This document shows, one piece after another, positions 45,285 through 56,639 of a DNA stretch of 64,000 nt. The stretch is from Forficula auricularia (lineage: Eukaryota > Arthropoda > Insecta > Dermaptera > Forficulidae). The position numbers and the translations under genes are program-made. The DNA lies in assembly GCA_024734495.1 (NCBI GenBank), contig JALMQS010000817.1:248001-312000 (forward strand), written 5' to 3'. Below the pieces are notes generated by a model, which worked only from the letters and a program-made list of their open reading frames with translations, was not told where the DNA came from and ran no database searches. Each line of letters starts with the position of its first letter. Position 1 is the first letter of the stretch.

Positions 45285-45805
45285 CAGCGCTTCTTAAACT
45301 CTTTTCATTCGCAACCCCATTTTGACTGAGAAATTTTTTCACGATCCCATATTATATAAATATATGGTATAAGTATAAACATCATTTTTACTAGCAAATC
45401 ATAAATAAATTTATAGTGAAGAAATTTTTTATAAACATACCTATTAATATACCTACTATAATAATTGTATTAAATCTAAATAATAATGAAATGGATCTGC
45501 TTGTTTCTTATTAAATAAAGAGTCAAACAGGAGTTCATCAACTTCAACATTTGTTAAATTTATATCTGTATTTATATTTTATAATCACCAATCGTTGCTT
45601 CACATAAATAAATAAATATATCTAATACAAAATGGGAATATCAAAATTATTGGAAATTCAATGACAGATATACCTACCTCGAATTCACCAAACATTAATT
45701 TTTAGCCGTTGTGCATTATAATTTTTTATTCTTTCATTGTCATTGTTGCCCTATGTTTCGCGACCCCAAAATTCAGTGTCGCGACCCATAGTTTAAGAAG
45801 CACTG
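45285..45805. mobile_element. hAT-like non-autonomous element with 8-bp TSD
   Basis: A 521-bp element, ends CAGCGCTTCTTAAACT / AGTTTAAGAAGCACTG, flanked by CTCTCGAC (45277-45284) and TTCTAGAC (45806-45813). Interior AT-rich with no transposase. Confidence 0.8.
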
Positions 45806-46217
45806 TTCTAGACCAAATTTTTTTAAACAAGACCCCCCCCCTGAGGCTGCTCGTGTCCCGCTAAACCAATATTAAAATCTAGTCACCTTAGGGGAGAGGG
45901 GTGTATGGTCTAAAATGAAAATATAGACTCTTGTACCAAACTCAACCAAATTTTGTATACATAATCAGTGGACCCCCAGGAGTCGAAAAATGGAAAAACT
46001 AACCCCCTCCCCTAGATGATTATAAATAATTTTATTAAATATTAAATATAAATGAGGGGCCAGGTTGTATGGTAAAGTCAAGTGGATGGCCACATCAGAA
46101 CACGTCAGCTATTTCTATTTTTGATAGACTATTTATACAATGACCGAATGAATTTCATAGACTATTTATACAATGACCGAATGAATTAAATAATAGAATA
46201 AATAAAAATGTTTATAC

Positions 46218-46280
46218 CTTTAAAATTGTTGTTTTCCATCGATGCCGTAGGTTGTTTGGTTTCAAAAGAAATTGGATCCA
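46218..46280 (-). CDS. internal exon E of repeated-exon gene
   Basis: Acceptor TTTTCTACAG, donor G|GTATAA. Length 63, phase 1-1. It encodes DPISFETKQPTASMENNNFK after a split Val codon (G+TG). It aligns with exons F and C residue by residue (DPIS, then P-T-x-S, then N-N-x-F-K), supporting tandem exon duplication. No stop codons in frame. Confidence 0.75.
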
Positions 46281-46799
46281 CTGTAGAAAAATAAAAAAAA
46301 ATATTAGAAATTAATAAATAAAAAAACCAAAAACTAAAGTAAATAGAAAGAATTTTTTTTTTTTTTTTAGCAAATATGAAATGTTATAAAAGCATAGAAA
46401 TATAAAAGTACCCGTGAGTGTTTAAATGATTGATATATGTGAAATGTGAACATTTGGATTTTTTGAAAAATAGTGAATTTTTTGGAAAATTATAATTTTG
46501 ATGAGTGAGTAAATTATATTAAAAAAAAAATTGTACATAAATATGTACCAGTAGTGGCCGGTAATATTTCAACCAGGAGATGATGAACCCTTCAATTTTT
46601 ACAATGCTATTTTATTTTTCGCTCCTTTGCGTAAAATTTATTGATAAATGCAGAATTTTCCGTTATTTTTCAAATTTAACATTAAATTTTTTATGACATG
46701 GTATGAAAATCTCTTGACGTTTTGAAATTTTAGGGATGAGCACGCCACTGATATTATGTATGTATGTATTATAAAAAAAATAATAAAATTATTTATGGC

Positions 46800-46880
46800 C
46801 AATGCCATTTAATTATTGTAGACCCCGAATGAAGGAGGAAAGATCCTCCATAAAGTCGGTTCAAAAGCTTTAAAAAGAAA
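46800..46880 (+). mobile_element. degenerate HHR-like fragment
   Basis: GAATGAAGGAGGAAAGATCC then TCCATAAAGTCGG aligns with the 41759 motif (stem II GGAGG/CCUCC) but both the CUGANGA box and GAAA box are mutated. Confidence 0.45.
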
Positions 46881-46999
46881 AGTTTGCATTAAGGAGGTTC
46901 TTTGGCGACAATCCACACAAAAAGTTTTAGCCTCGTAACCACTCTGTAAATATGAACGGTGTTAAAATTTTAGGTTATGTTTTTTAACGTGACTGTACA

Positions 47000-47620
47000 T
47001 TTTACGGTACTATATTCTATTTATGAATGGATCGTTTCCAAGCCATTGATATTTTATCCCCTTCACTAAAAATAATCGCCCAAATGTGTTTTTTTTTTAT
47101 TTTTTTATCAAAACTACTAGGTAAATAATTTCAATTTTTATTTAAGTTACCCCGAATATATTATTCTAACAAATATTAGTTTTTCATAAGATGGTGAAAG
47201 TCCTTCAATGAAATTAAATAAAATAATCATATCCCCAACCTTTCCCAATCTACCCTATGTAAAAAATTTCATTTTTAAATGCAATTATTTCATGATTGGT
47301 GTGGTAAATCGTCTTCAAATTTTTTAAGTGTGTGTATTATGCTTTTAATGACTAATATTCCAAGTTTCGAAGACTTCTTGAATTTTTGCATTTGTGAAGA
47401 CTACCTTAAATACAAATATTTTATAATAAAACAATCATCAAACGTTTATTGGAATACCAAATTCGGGAGAAATTCATAATTCCAACTTGGAGTTGTTTTA
47501 TTTTCTTTGCTTAACTATTTTTTCAAATTTGTTAAAAAATGCCATTGATAGAAGGAGAATTTCCCCGAAACGATTGGACTTCAAATAAACATTTTCAGAT
47601 AGTTTTTTCTTCGATAAAAG
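47000..47620. repeat. dispersed repeat pieces
   Basis: 47090-47410 is an inverted relative of 23220-23500 (TTCACAAATGCAAAAATTCAAG and complement). 47540-47600 is a GAAACG-type retroelement end. The small frame at 47279-47479 lies in this repeat. Confidence 0.5.
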
Positions 47621-47626
47621 ATATAC

Positions 47627-47740
47627 CGGGTGAGTTTTTTTATCTTGAGACAGTCTTATAACTCAAAAACAGTGGATTATATGAAAAAAAAGTTTCAAAT
47701 AAAAGTTTATTTATATCAAGGGGAAACTAAACGGGAAATG
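47627..47740 (+). mobile_element. Tc1/mariner-like terminus fragment
   Basis: ACCGGGTGAGTTTTTTTATC with the family's subterminal sequence, ending abruptly at about 47735 (AACTAAACGGGAAATGG). Confidence 0.7.
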
Positions 47741-48290
47741 GATAAAAGGTTATTCATTATCAAATTACTTAAGTCATATTGTAATATTCCCAGTTGATGT
47801 TTAACTCGCCACTGTCGGAGACACACTGAGCACCATCTATGTTTCTCTTCCCCTTATATACCCTTCATACTATCCGTAGCCCCCGTAGCACTGTCCCTAT
47901 CTACCCCTCCATACTCTCCCTATCTCCCCCCCTCATATACCACTTGAAAGCAATTAGTCCAAGCTATCATTAGCTTATCTTCCGAGATAATCTTAATCGG
48001 CTTAGAATAGTACGTCATACTATTTTTACTTATCATTATCACTTTTAATTATTTAAAAAAAATATTATTAACTTTAAAAAATTCCTATAGAAATTCAATA
48101 GAGATGGTCTACTACTTGAACCTCGAAGTTATGGATTATTTTTATTATGTCAAAAGAGTTGATTCACCCCTCCGGGGAACGAATGAACCCAAATGTCAAA
48201 AGAGTGCAATCCGGGCATTAATTTGGCTTGATTCTTTGAGTAAAAAAAATGTATTCATCAAAAAAATATATATATATATAAATATTATAA
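47741..48290. other. unassigned; pyrimidine-rich patch
   Basis: 47810-47990 is C/T-rich and less AT-biased (CTACCCCTCCATACTCTCCC) and looks unique. A 77-codon plus-strand frame at 48104-48337 has no recognised domain. A hAT-like end CAGGGGTGTTCAACCCGCC starts at about 48296. Confidence 0.35.
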
Positions 48291-48390
48291 ATATCAGGGG
48301 TGTTCAACCCGCCGCATGCGGCCTAGCGCTAAGATGAATGTGGCCTGACACAAAATCGCAAACTTCTAAAAAACTTTAAAATTTTTTGAT

Positions 48391-48690
48391 ATACCGGGTG
48401 AGTTTTTTTATCTTGAGACAGTCTTATAACTCAAAAACAGTGAATTATATGAAATAAAGTTTCAAATAAAAGTTTATTTATATCGAGAGAGAAACTAAAC
48501 TACGCTATTGTTTGTCGACTTAGAACAAGCTTTCGAGGGTATTTCGAGGTAAAGTTCTGTTTTTTAAATGGAAACCTCTATGTTTCTGTAAATATTCTTA
48601 ATCTAGAAAAAAAACTTTCATTAGAACTATTTTTTATACGACATCAAATAAAAAAAATATTAAATTAATTAGATCTCAAAAAAAATATTC
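48391..48690 (+). mobile_element. Tc1/mariner-like terminus fragment
   Basis: ACCGGGTGAGTTTTTTTATC followed by about 300 bp of the family's 5' region, truncated close to exon D (donor side). Confidence 0.7.
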
Positions 48691-48797
48691 CTTCTAATTT
48701 TCTGTGGGGGATTTTCTTTTTTTTTTTTTTTTTTTTTTTGAGTAATTTACACCTACGACATCATTTGTATAGGAATAAGTATTTTCAAGCTTCTTAC

Positions 48798-48905
48798 CTA
48801 GTCTATATTCTGGAGGCTTCTTTTTTCTTCGTTGTAGATTACTAGAAGCTGCAACAGTACTGGTATCCTTTTCTGTAGATATCTCTTCAAAAGTTGTCGA
48901 TTGTT
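48798..48905 (-). CDS. internal exon D of repeated-exon gene
   Basis: Acceptor TTTTTTTACAG; donor CTAG|GTAAGAAG, the best donor in the gene. Length 108, phase 1-1, 35 codons. It encodes QSTTFEEISTEKDTSTVAAS, then SNLQRRKKKPPEYRL, after a split Glu codon (G+AA). It is not a copy of the short repeated exons. QRRKKK is a candidate nuclear localisation signal and the first half is acidic and Ser/Thr-rich. The surrounding frame would remain open past the donor, but the strong splice site and phase agreement favour splicing. Confidence 0.75.
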   Translation of the reverse strand, partial: NNRQLLKRYLQKRIPVLLQLLVIYNEEKRSLQNID

Positions 48906-49405
48906 CTGTAAAAAAACAAATGTTCACAATTATTGAATGAATTAAGAAATTAAAGGTCTGATTATGGTCACGATTAAAAAATTTAATATTTTGGCTTAAA
49001 GGGGCCACATTTTCAAAATTGTCTCAGGCTGCAGATAAAATATACTAATTCTACCGATTTTGTTAATCAAAAAAGATACTTAATCAGTAGTGGGTGGTGA
49101 CTTTTCAACCAGGGAAAGCTGTCTAAAAAAGAAGCCTTTATTTTTATACTTCTGCCAAAACATATTTCTATTCATCTTTCACGATTAGTTTTTTTATGCA
49201 ATTTATAGATTTTAAATGAAATTCAGGTACATGTAAATTAATTCACTTTTCAACCTGATAAAATCAAAATATTTTCAGATTTTGAGATAGATGAAGTGTT
49301 TTAAATAGAAAATCTGGAAAATTATTTTCAATTTCTTTAAAGTTGCTAGCTTTTATAAATTTTAAATTTTAGTTAGTATTTCAAAATCGATAGATTTTCT
49401 AAAAT

Positions 49406-50174
49406 TTTATAAGGTGTACATACTAGTAAGTTTTCGCCGTTTTTAATCAAAAATTGGGTATTTATTATGAAAGAACGCAACCTTGAGTTTTCCCATCTTT
49501 CTGGCAGTATACGGATTCCGCTTCGGAAGAATGCTTCATCTTTTGAGGCTATCCACGAATCGACCAAATTTTTGGTATCTTCATTTGATGTGAAGTGCTG
49601 CTCAGACAGGCCATGCGAAACAAGTGGACATCGGAAGGATCAATGTCTGGTGAATATAGCGGGTGGGGTAAAACTTTCCAACTGAGTGTTTCCAAATAGG
49701 TTTTGTGGAAAATCGGCTTTCAACGTCAGTTCATATGGAACCCAATTTCCTTGTTTTTGAATCATTCCCAATGATTTCAACCGATGTGAAGTTGTGTTGA
49801 GTCACTCCTAATGTATGTTAAAGTTCTTCTACCGTTTGGCACGAATCTTAGTCCGATAATGCTTTCAATTCCGTGTCTTCGTACACTTTCGGCCTTAGGC
49901 TACGTTCTTTGTCTTCGATGTCAAATTCACCCTTATTAATCTTTTGAAGCCACTCACGGGAACTTATCTCACTTAAGGCAGCCTCACCAATGCTTCTACA
50001 AGCAATCGATGCGCCTTAGCTGCAAATTTTTTCAAATTGAAGAAGTAAATCAAAAGTTCCCGTAAATGATGCTTATTCGGCTCAAAACTCGACATTTTCG
50101 CACACAAAAAAATATAATATACTGATGAAAATTCAATAAGATTTCAAGGTTATGTTGTTGACAAATATACAACC
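49406..50174 (-). pseudogene. mariner relic 1
   Basis: Degenerate ends TAAGGTGTACATACTAG and, on the other strand, TAAGGTTGTATATTTG. Minus strand: start MSSFEPNKHHLRELL near 50095, then AKAHRLLVEA, followed by frameshifts. Near the left end is VDSWIASKDEAFFRSGIRIL then PERW, the C-terminal portion. Central catalytic sequence is deleted or unreadable. Dead. Confidence 0.75.
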
Positions 50175-50476
50175 TTACGATAATTAAATTTTAATTCATA
50201 ACTTACTGGTGGGATCAACTTTGTCAAAGGGAGGAAACTTATTTGTACACCTATTACGATAACGAAGTTCATACTCCATTTTCGTATCTTCCACACATTT
50301 AGCATCTTTTCTATATATGACATATGACACGATATGTAAATACTCATGACGTTTTGAAATTTTAGGGATGCAGCGCATCCAGATTCCATAGACTGCACCC
50401 CACTGTTAATAATATACTATATAACGATATTCTTCATTAATCATGAGTTAAAAATGCCTCTCTTTGATATATAATA

Positions 50477-51280
50477 TTAGGCTTACAAATAAGTTTTGAG
50501 AGTTTTTTTTTGTACTTTTGAAGCTTTATTAAGAGAAATTTGACAATGTATTTTATTCAAAATATTGTCCATCCTTATGTATGACTTTTCCTCATCTTTC
50601 AGGCAGCATACGGATTCCGCGTTGGAAAAAATTCCTCGTCTTTTTGAGTCGATCCAAGAATCGACCCAATTTTTGACTTCGTCATAAGAAGTGAAGTGCT
50701 GCTCGGCCAGGCCATGAGTCATCGACCGAAACAAGTGGTAGTCGGAAGGAGCAATGTCTGGTGAATGCGGCGGGTGGGGTAGGACATCCCATTGAAGCGC
50801 CTCCAAAGTTTCCTTGACGACTTTTGCAATATGTGGCCTAGCGTTATCGTGATGAAAGATCAATTTGTCGTGTCTTTTGGCATATTGCGGGCGTTTGAGC
50901 TTCATTTCTCGGCTCAATTCCATCAATTGTTGTTGGTAACGTTCCCCAGTAATGGTTTCGTTAGGCTGTAGTAGCTCATAGTAGATCACTCCAGTACTCG
51001 CATGTTTTTATTGATGGAGCATGTTCCCCATATGCTTCACACAGCAATCGATGTTCATCAGCTGCACTTTTTTTCAAATTGAGTTTTGTTGGCACAAAGG
51101 TTGACATGGTTAGAGCACAAAGAAAGTATGTTGCTTACACTTTGGCGCAATGATAGATACTGATTTTTATAGGGAAATGATGACGCTTTAACATGAATAT
51201 AGTTACAAAATGATCCGATGCGATTTAATGCTAGTTACGCCATCTTTTGTAAATCCCTCAAAACCTATTTGTACACCTAA
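50477..51280 (-). pseudogene. internally deleted mariner 2
   Basis: 804 bp, ends TTAGGCTTACAAATAAG / complement of TTAGGTGTACAAATAGG, flanked by TA on both sides. Minus strand: N terminus MSTFVPTKLNLKKSAADEHR near 51104, then CEAYGEHAPSIKTCEYW. A deletion removes roughly 170-190 codons including the first catalytic Asp. The remainder carries HDNARPH (second Asp) and HPPHSPDIAPSDYHLF (third Asp in DIAPSD). Compared with a usual ~345-residue transposase it cannot be active, but its ends could be mobilised in trans. Confidence 0.85.
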
Positions 51281-51511
51281 TATATTCACTTAATATATTA
51301 ATTAGAAAAATATTTAAATATTCTCCATAACAAAGATGCAAAAATGACATAGCATAATAATCTGTGATTTTTAATTGTTCAGAATTTTTGTTTTATATTA
51401 TTAAGCACATCAAGAAGTTTTAATTATTATTGAAATAATAAATATTTTAGCAAACACACACACAATTTTACACTCTAAGGCTATAATAATAATAAAATAA
51501 CAATTGCATAC

Positions 51512-51571
51512 CTTTAACATTGTTGTTTTTCATCGATACCGTAGAATTGGATTGAAGTCCAGACTTATTCA
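51512..51571 (-). CDS. internal exon C of repeated-exon gene
   Basis: Acceptor ATTTTTTTTCAG, donor G|GTATGC. Length 60, phase 1-1. It encodes NKSGLQSNSTVSMKNNNVK, entered by a split Val codon when joined to exon A (G+TG). The TVSMKNNNVK half aligns with exons E and F. The D-P-I start is replaced by N-K-S. Confidence 0.7.
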
Positions 51572-52060
51572 CTGAAAAAAAATAAAAAATTTCATTAGAA
51601 ATTATAAAATACAAAATAAATTATTTTTAAATTGAAAGGTTTTTTTAGTCACAAACTAATAATAAAAGACAATATAACTGAAATTGCTATTTCATCGAGA
51701 ATACACGGGTTTGAAGATTTAAACAGCCAAATTGGACAGGGGACGGAATTGTTTTTTTGTAGATTATTTGTATTGAAAAAATATGAAATTGAGTAAAATC
51801 GGCGTTAAAAAATTTATAAGTGCAACAATAAATGTATAACAATTAAAGATTATATTATTAAAAATGGAAAATTTATCTTAAATTGTCTTTTATTAGTTTG
51901 GGACTAAAAAAACCTTTCAATTTAAAAATAATTTAAAAATTAAGTCACTTGAAGAATCTTATAATAAAAAATAAAATAAAAAAATAAATGAAATGAAAAT
52001 TATAATGATAAATTATTTTTTGTTTCTTTTTGTAAAGATAAAAATGTTATACATGCATTA

Positions 52061-52316
52061 GGGGGGGCTGTCCATAAATTACGTCACATAGTAAGGGGGG
52101 GGCATCTCAGATTTATGACAAAATGTGACAGGGGGGCCCGGAGATCTTAAAAATTGTGATGTTACAGACAAATTAAAAAATTTTCAAATATAAATAATAA
52201 ATATAAAAGTGAAAGTGTGACGTCACACTACAGGTGGGGAGCCTCAATGAAAATGTGACACAGGGGAGGGGTCTAAAAATCTTGAAATTCCTGTGACGTA
52301 ATTTATGGACACTCCC
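52061..52316. mobile_element. MITE with TCCATAAATTACGTCAC ends
   Basis: 256 bp, imperfect inverted ends GGGCTGTCCATAAATTACGTC / GACGTAATTTATGGACACTCCC read in two parts, flanked by TTA / TAA. Inner G-rich patches and two TGACGTCA-like words. Superfamily not assigned. Confidence 0.8.
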
Positions 52317-52559
52317 TAATAATTTAGAAATAAAATATTAAATCTTGAGATCAGGCCCATAGCCAGGTCGGAAATGGAAAAATATTTGCCCATACTAAGA
52401 TTTTTGAATGAGTACTTTTATAAACACGTTTCTTGCTAATAAATAATTACGAGAGAAACATTTTACCGTAACTCTTCCGTCTAAAAATCCACTGGAATGC
52501 AATAATATTATTATTAACCGACTAACCGGGCACCCCTGCTCTAGAAATTAAAGATATAA

Positions 52560-53560
52560 TAATATTAAAAAATACAAATCTTTAAAAAAAAACAATCAAG
52601 AACACGTTTATTCTTAACCAAACGTTTCGGGAGAATTTCTCCCTTTTACAATGGTAAATTTGCAAAAGAAAAAGAAAAAAAAGTTGCTTCCTCTAAAATT
52701 TAGAAAGCAACACTAAGATATTAAATATTTTTATAAAGAGAATTGTAAGAGGAGGTAACTTTATTTTTCTTTTTACTTTATTTCTTGTTCTTTTGCAAAT
52801 TTACCATTGAATAAAAATAATTTTTAAGAAAAAAATAAAACCGACTTCAAAAAATTAAATGCAACAAATAAAATACACTAAAAGGTATAAAATAATTATT
52901 ATCTTATTTAGTTACAACTAAACGACGAAATATTAACATGAAATTACTTTTTGAAGTCGGTACCAAACAAACTATACCCATAAGCGAGCATACCCTCCAA
53001 ACGTACTAAGTAAGATCCGTCTAGTGCGATTCATAAAAGGTATATGTTTGGCACCGACTTCAAAAAGTAATTTCAGTTAATACTTGGTCGTTTAGTTGTA
53101 ACTAAATAAGATAATAATTATTTTATACCTTTTAGTGTATTTTATTTGTTGCATTTAATTTTTTGAAGTCGGTTTTATTTTTTTCTTAAAAAATTATTTT
53201 TATTTTCCTTTTTAGTGATGTTATTAATACTGATCATATCACCAGAACTTGACCAAATTAATATGACACCATCCCTAAGATACCCCCTTTCCAATAAAAA
53301 AAGAATCATCGAAATCGGTTCATAAACAAAGAAGTTAGCCCTAAACAAACCAAACAAAAAAGGTCTAATACCTATGAAAAAAAAATGGGACCAATCGGAA
53401 GGTAGACTGAACCCAATGCAAAAAAATTTCAAAATCGGTTCACAATTGGCGGAGATATGAGGTAACATAGGCACAAAAAAAAAATTCAGTCGAATAGAGA
53501 ACCTCCTCCTTTTTTGAAGTCGGTTAAAGGGAGAAATTCTTCCGAAACGTTTGGCTAAGA
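52560..53560. mobile_element. GAAACG retroelement containing an ACCGACTTC element (copy 3)
   Basis: The outer arms (ACACGTTTATTCTTAACC... and complement near 53555, with CGAAACGTTTGG) belong to the GAAACG-type family. Within it 52826-53525 is an ACCGACTTC foldback with an inner palindrome centred near 52985. The minus frame at 53175-53474 is repeat-derived. Confidence 0.75.
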
Positions 53561-53616
53561 ATAAACGTGTTCTTGATTGTTATTTGTTTTTTTTAATATT
53601 TGATATACAATCAATA

Positions 53617-54517
53617 CTAGGTATACAAGTATGAAATGGGGATTTGAGAAACAGATGATGTACCAATTCAGTGTGTAGGCATAAAGATTTGACATAGATG
53701 GCACTTTGTTGCACCATCAACAAGTGTCAAACGCGCATAAGTGATAAATTGAAAAAGTGTTTGCATAGAATTGTTTTTTGCTGTCTTCAATATAGCGAAA
53801 TTTGACCAAATAAAGAGGATTCGCGGACAGCTTTAATATTTTTTGTTTTCATTTGACGACAACTGCTGCTGAATCATGCCGAATGCTTCGAGAACTTATG
53901 GTGAATATGCTCCATTGCAAGATACGTGTGAAAGATGGTTTCGGTGTTTCAAAAATGGTGATTTCGATGTTGCAGACAAGGAACACGGAAAACCGCCAAA
54001 AAGATAAGAAGATGCAGAATTTCAAGCATTGTCGGACGAAAACGATTGAAACGGTTAATACCAAACGCTACCAATAACAAATGATCGGTTTGAACAGTTC
54101 ACTACTCAAAATACGATCAGTATATTAAAAAAATTAACATAAGGTCATTTTTCTCCATGACAATGCTCCATCATATACGGCTTAAGACGTTGGAAGCACT
54201 CAGCTGGGAAGTTCTACCCCATGCGGCTTACTCACCAGACTTTGCTCCTTCCGATTACCACTTGTTTGCACCGATGGGTCACGCACTTGCTGAGCAGCGC
54301 TTTGGTTCGTACGAAGATGTGAAAAAATGGCTCGATGAATGGTTCGCAGCAAAAGCGGAAGTTTTTTACTGGCGTGGTATTAACAAATTGCCCGAAAGAT
54401 GGAAAAAATGTATAACAAGCGATGGAGCATACTTTGAATTAAACACTTTTTATCATTCTTCCGAATATAACATGTTTTTTAGAAAAAAAAATCCCCATTT
54501 TATACTTCTACACCAGG
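53617..54517 (+). pseudogene. mariner relic 3
   Basis: Ends CTAGGTATACAAGTATG / complement of CCTGGTGTAGAAGTATA, flanked by TA (53615-53616, 54518-54519). 53850-54000 encodes a frameshifted N terminus (TTAAESCRMLRE, then YGEYAP, ERWFRCFKNGDFDVADKEHG). 54160-54450 encodes the C-terminal half with HAAYSPDFAPSDYHLF (third Asp) and INKLPERWKKCITSDGAYFE. The first and second catalytic Asp regions are deleted. Confidence 0.85.
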
Positions 54518-54857
54518 TAAATAATGTTTTCGATGTAATAATAGATTTAAACCGCCCCCCTATAAAATCCGGTGCCCAATTTAATCTTTCCTCCTTGGCT
54601 ACAGGCCGCTTGGGATGACTAAAATTCTAATATAAATGGCAAAAAGCGAATAGAATATAAAAAAAATATTAATTTCAATTGAATCGTAAACTTTAACAAT
54701 TACTGGAGTCATTTAGGATAGATACTTCGTTGTCAATAAAACAAAGAAAAATCGTAATTCGAAAAACCTCTTTCAATATATTTTGTTGGCCTGTCATTTT
54801 CAATGATCGATAAAATTTAAAAAAAAATAAATAGAATAAAATAAAAATTCCATTTAC

Positions 54858-54919
54858 TTTTAATTTTAGATTTTTTCTTTTTTTCATAAGCTTGGATGGT
54901 GTAATCGCTATTGGATCTT
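54858..54919 (-). CDS. candidate exon B of repeated-exon gene (frame conflict)
   Basis: Acceptor CTCTTCTTCAG, donor A|GTAAATG. It encodes DPIAITPSKLMKKRKNLKLK, whose D-P-I start matches exons E and F. Its length is 62, so unlike all other exons it ends in phase 0 and would throw exon C out of frame. The A-rich stretch AAAAAAAGAAAAAA near 54871-54884 could hide a one-base assembly error. Otherwise the exon is skipped or dead. Joining A directly to C restores the frame. Confidence 0.45.
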
Positions 54920-55041
54920 CTGAAGAAGAGAAAAGAACAAAAAATATAATTAAAATTTTTTAAAGGAAGAAAAATAAAGAGTCAAATTGAAAGAATAATG
55001 TTTTCTTTTTCTTTTATGAAAACAATCTCAAAACATTTATT

Positions 55042-55199
55042 AAATTGAAAGTTTTTGCCGAGAGTAGCAGAATTTTTATATATTGAAGGAGACAATAAAA
55101 GAGTGTGTCTTCGCTGGAATTATAAATTTTATTTATTTATAACAGTATGTTATAAATAAATAAAATTTATAATGCAAGCACACTCTTTATTGTCTCCTT
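55042..55199. mobile_element. head-to-head retroelement with ~12-bp TSD
   Basis: Flanked by CAAAACATTTATT (55029-55041) and CAAAACATTATT (55200-55211). Left start TTGAAAGTTTTTGCCGAGAG as at 63165-63464. The two arms meet at 55143-55149, where each ends in GTTATAAATAAA or its complement, two bases from the predicted hammerhead cleavage end of that family. The ribozyme is absent. Confidence 0.75.
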
Positions 55200-55471
55200 C
55201 AAAACATTATTGAAACGTTTCAAGAAGAAATTGACCCTTTGACAATGGAAATTTGGTTAAATAAATGCTTTAAGAAGGAATTATAAAGCAATTAATAATA
55301 GTTAGTTGCTTTGTAGTTCCTTCTTAAAAAACAAACTATTTTTCAAATTTCTATTGTTAAAGGAAGATTTCTCCCGAAACGTTTGGATATTTATTAAACA
55401 TTTTAAGATTGTTTTCATAAAAGAACTCTATTTATTTAATAGAAAAAAAATCAATATATTATTTCAAAATA

Positions 55472-56066
55472 CCAGGTGTAGAAGTATGAAAGCGGAATTT
55501 TCCTAAAGAAGGGTGCTAGCCATCTGTTTTGGGACCGTAAGACCGCTACTGCAGCACCATCACCTCCCTCTGACATCTGACGAAGATTTTCAACACACAA
55601 CAACAACAACCCAAGTTCCATACACCGGTATATTTTTCTATAACCTTAAACATGTCGAGTTTTGAGCCTACGAACTACGATTTGCGGACCGGTTTCGCAG
55701 TGGATGTCGATGGTTCGCCTGGATTTATCCATGATTTACGTCGCTTAGGATTCTCAAAATATATCCATTTTTCATCAGCTGTCACGATCCGATGGAGAAA
55801 TGACTTTCTTTTGTAACTGTCGAACGATTCTGCAGCAGTTTTCTTCAAATGATAACAGAAAACCAATGCGGACCGCAAATCGTAGTTCGTAGGCACAAAA
55901 CTCGACATCTTTAAGGTTATAGAAAAATATACCGGTGTATGAAATTTGGTTGTTGTTGTTGTGTGTTGAAAATCTTCGTCAGCTGTCAGAGGGAGATGAT
56001 GGCGCTGCAGTAGCGGTCCCAAGACAGATCTATGGGGAAATTCCGGTTTCATACTTCTGCACCTGG
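55472..56066. pseudogene. palindromic mariner relic 4 (two N termini)
   Basis: 595 bp flanked by TA (55470-55471, 56067-56068), ends CCAGGTGTAGAAGTATG and complement. About 210 bp at each end are inverted copies, both reading from the terminus into a start codon: MSSFEPTNYDLR on the plus strand at about 55652, and MSSFVPTNYDLRSALVFCYH on the minus strand from about 55907. The minus copy continues through LKKTAAESFDSYKRKSF, LHRIVTADEKWIYFENPKRR to KSWINPGEPST, which includes the first catalytic Asp (TADEKWI). No C-terminal part exists. Confidence 0.85.
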
Positions 56067-56089
56067 TATATATACGTAAATATTTTATT

Positions 56090-56340
56090 AATTTAGAACT
56101 AGAGTTTCTAAGGCGCCATACGAATATTAAATACTTCATTAAAATCAATTTTTTACCATATGTAGGTATTTGTTTCGATCGAGGTTTCGAGCATTTATCT
56201 GCCCATCTTCAGTTTTTTCCACACTTTTGTTTTATTTTAAGGGATTTTTTAGTTAAAAATCGAATTGACTGATCTTCATTTAATATTCGTAAAGGAGTCT
56301 TCGAAACTATAGTTCTAAATTAATAAAATATTGACGTATA
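56090..56340. mobile_element. degenerate HHR retroelement arms
   Basis: Inverted arms ending TATATACGTAAATATTTT and its complement. Remnants GAAACUCUAGUUCU (minus, 56091 region) and UCUUCGAAACUAUAGUUCU (plus, near 56301) keep the 3' half of the ribozyme. A separate minus motif CTGAAGA (56206-56212) with GGGCA/UGCUC stem II and GAAA lies between, but its site is unclear. Confidence 0.5.
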
Positions 56341-56639
56341 TATATATATATTTTAAAATAATTTATTGTTTGTTTGTTTTCTATTCAATAAATACGGTTC
56401 TTTATGAAATCAATTTCAATAAGTTTATTAAATATTCAAATGTTTCGTAAGAAATTCTCCCTAATATCAATAGAAAATTGAAAAAATAATTGTTTTAAAA
56501 GGAATTATAAAGCAACTAATTATTAACTATTATAGTTGCTTTATAAAATGCAGAAAACACATTCTTTATAAATTAAACAAATCGCAAGCCAAAAAATCAT
56601 TTAAAATTTAAAAAAATAAATGAAAAAAAACACGGATAT

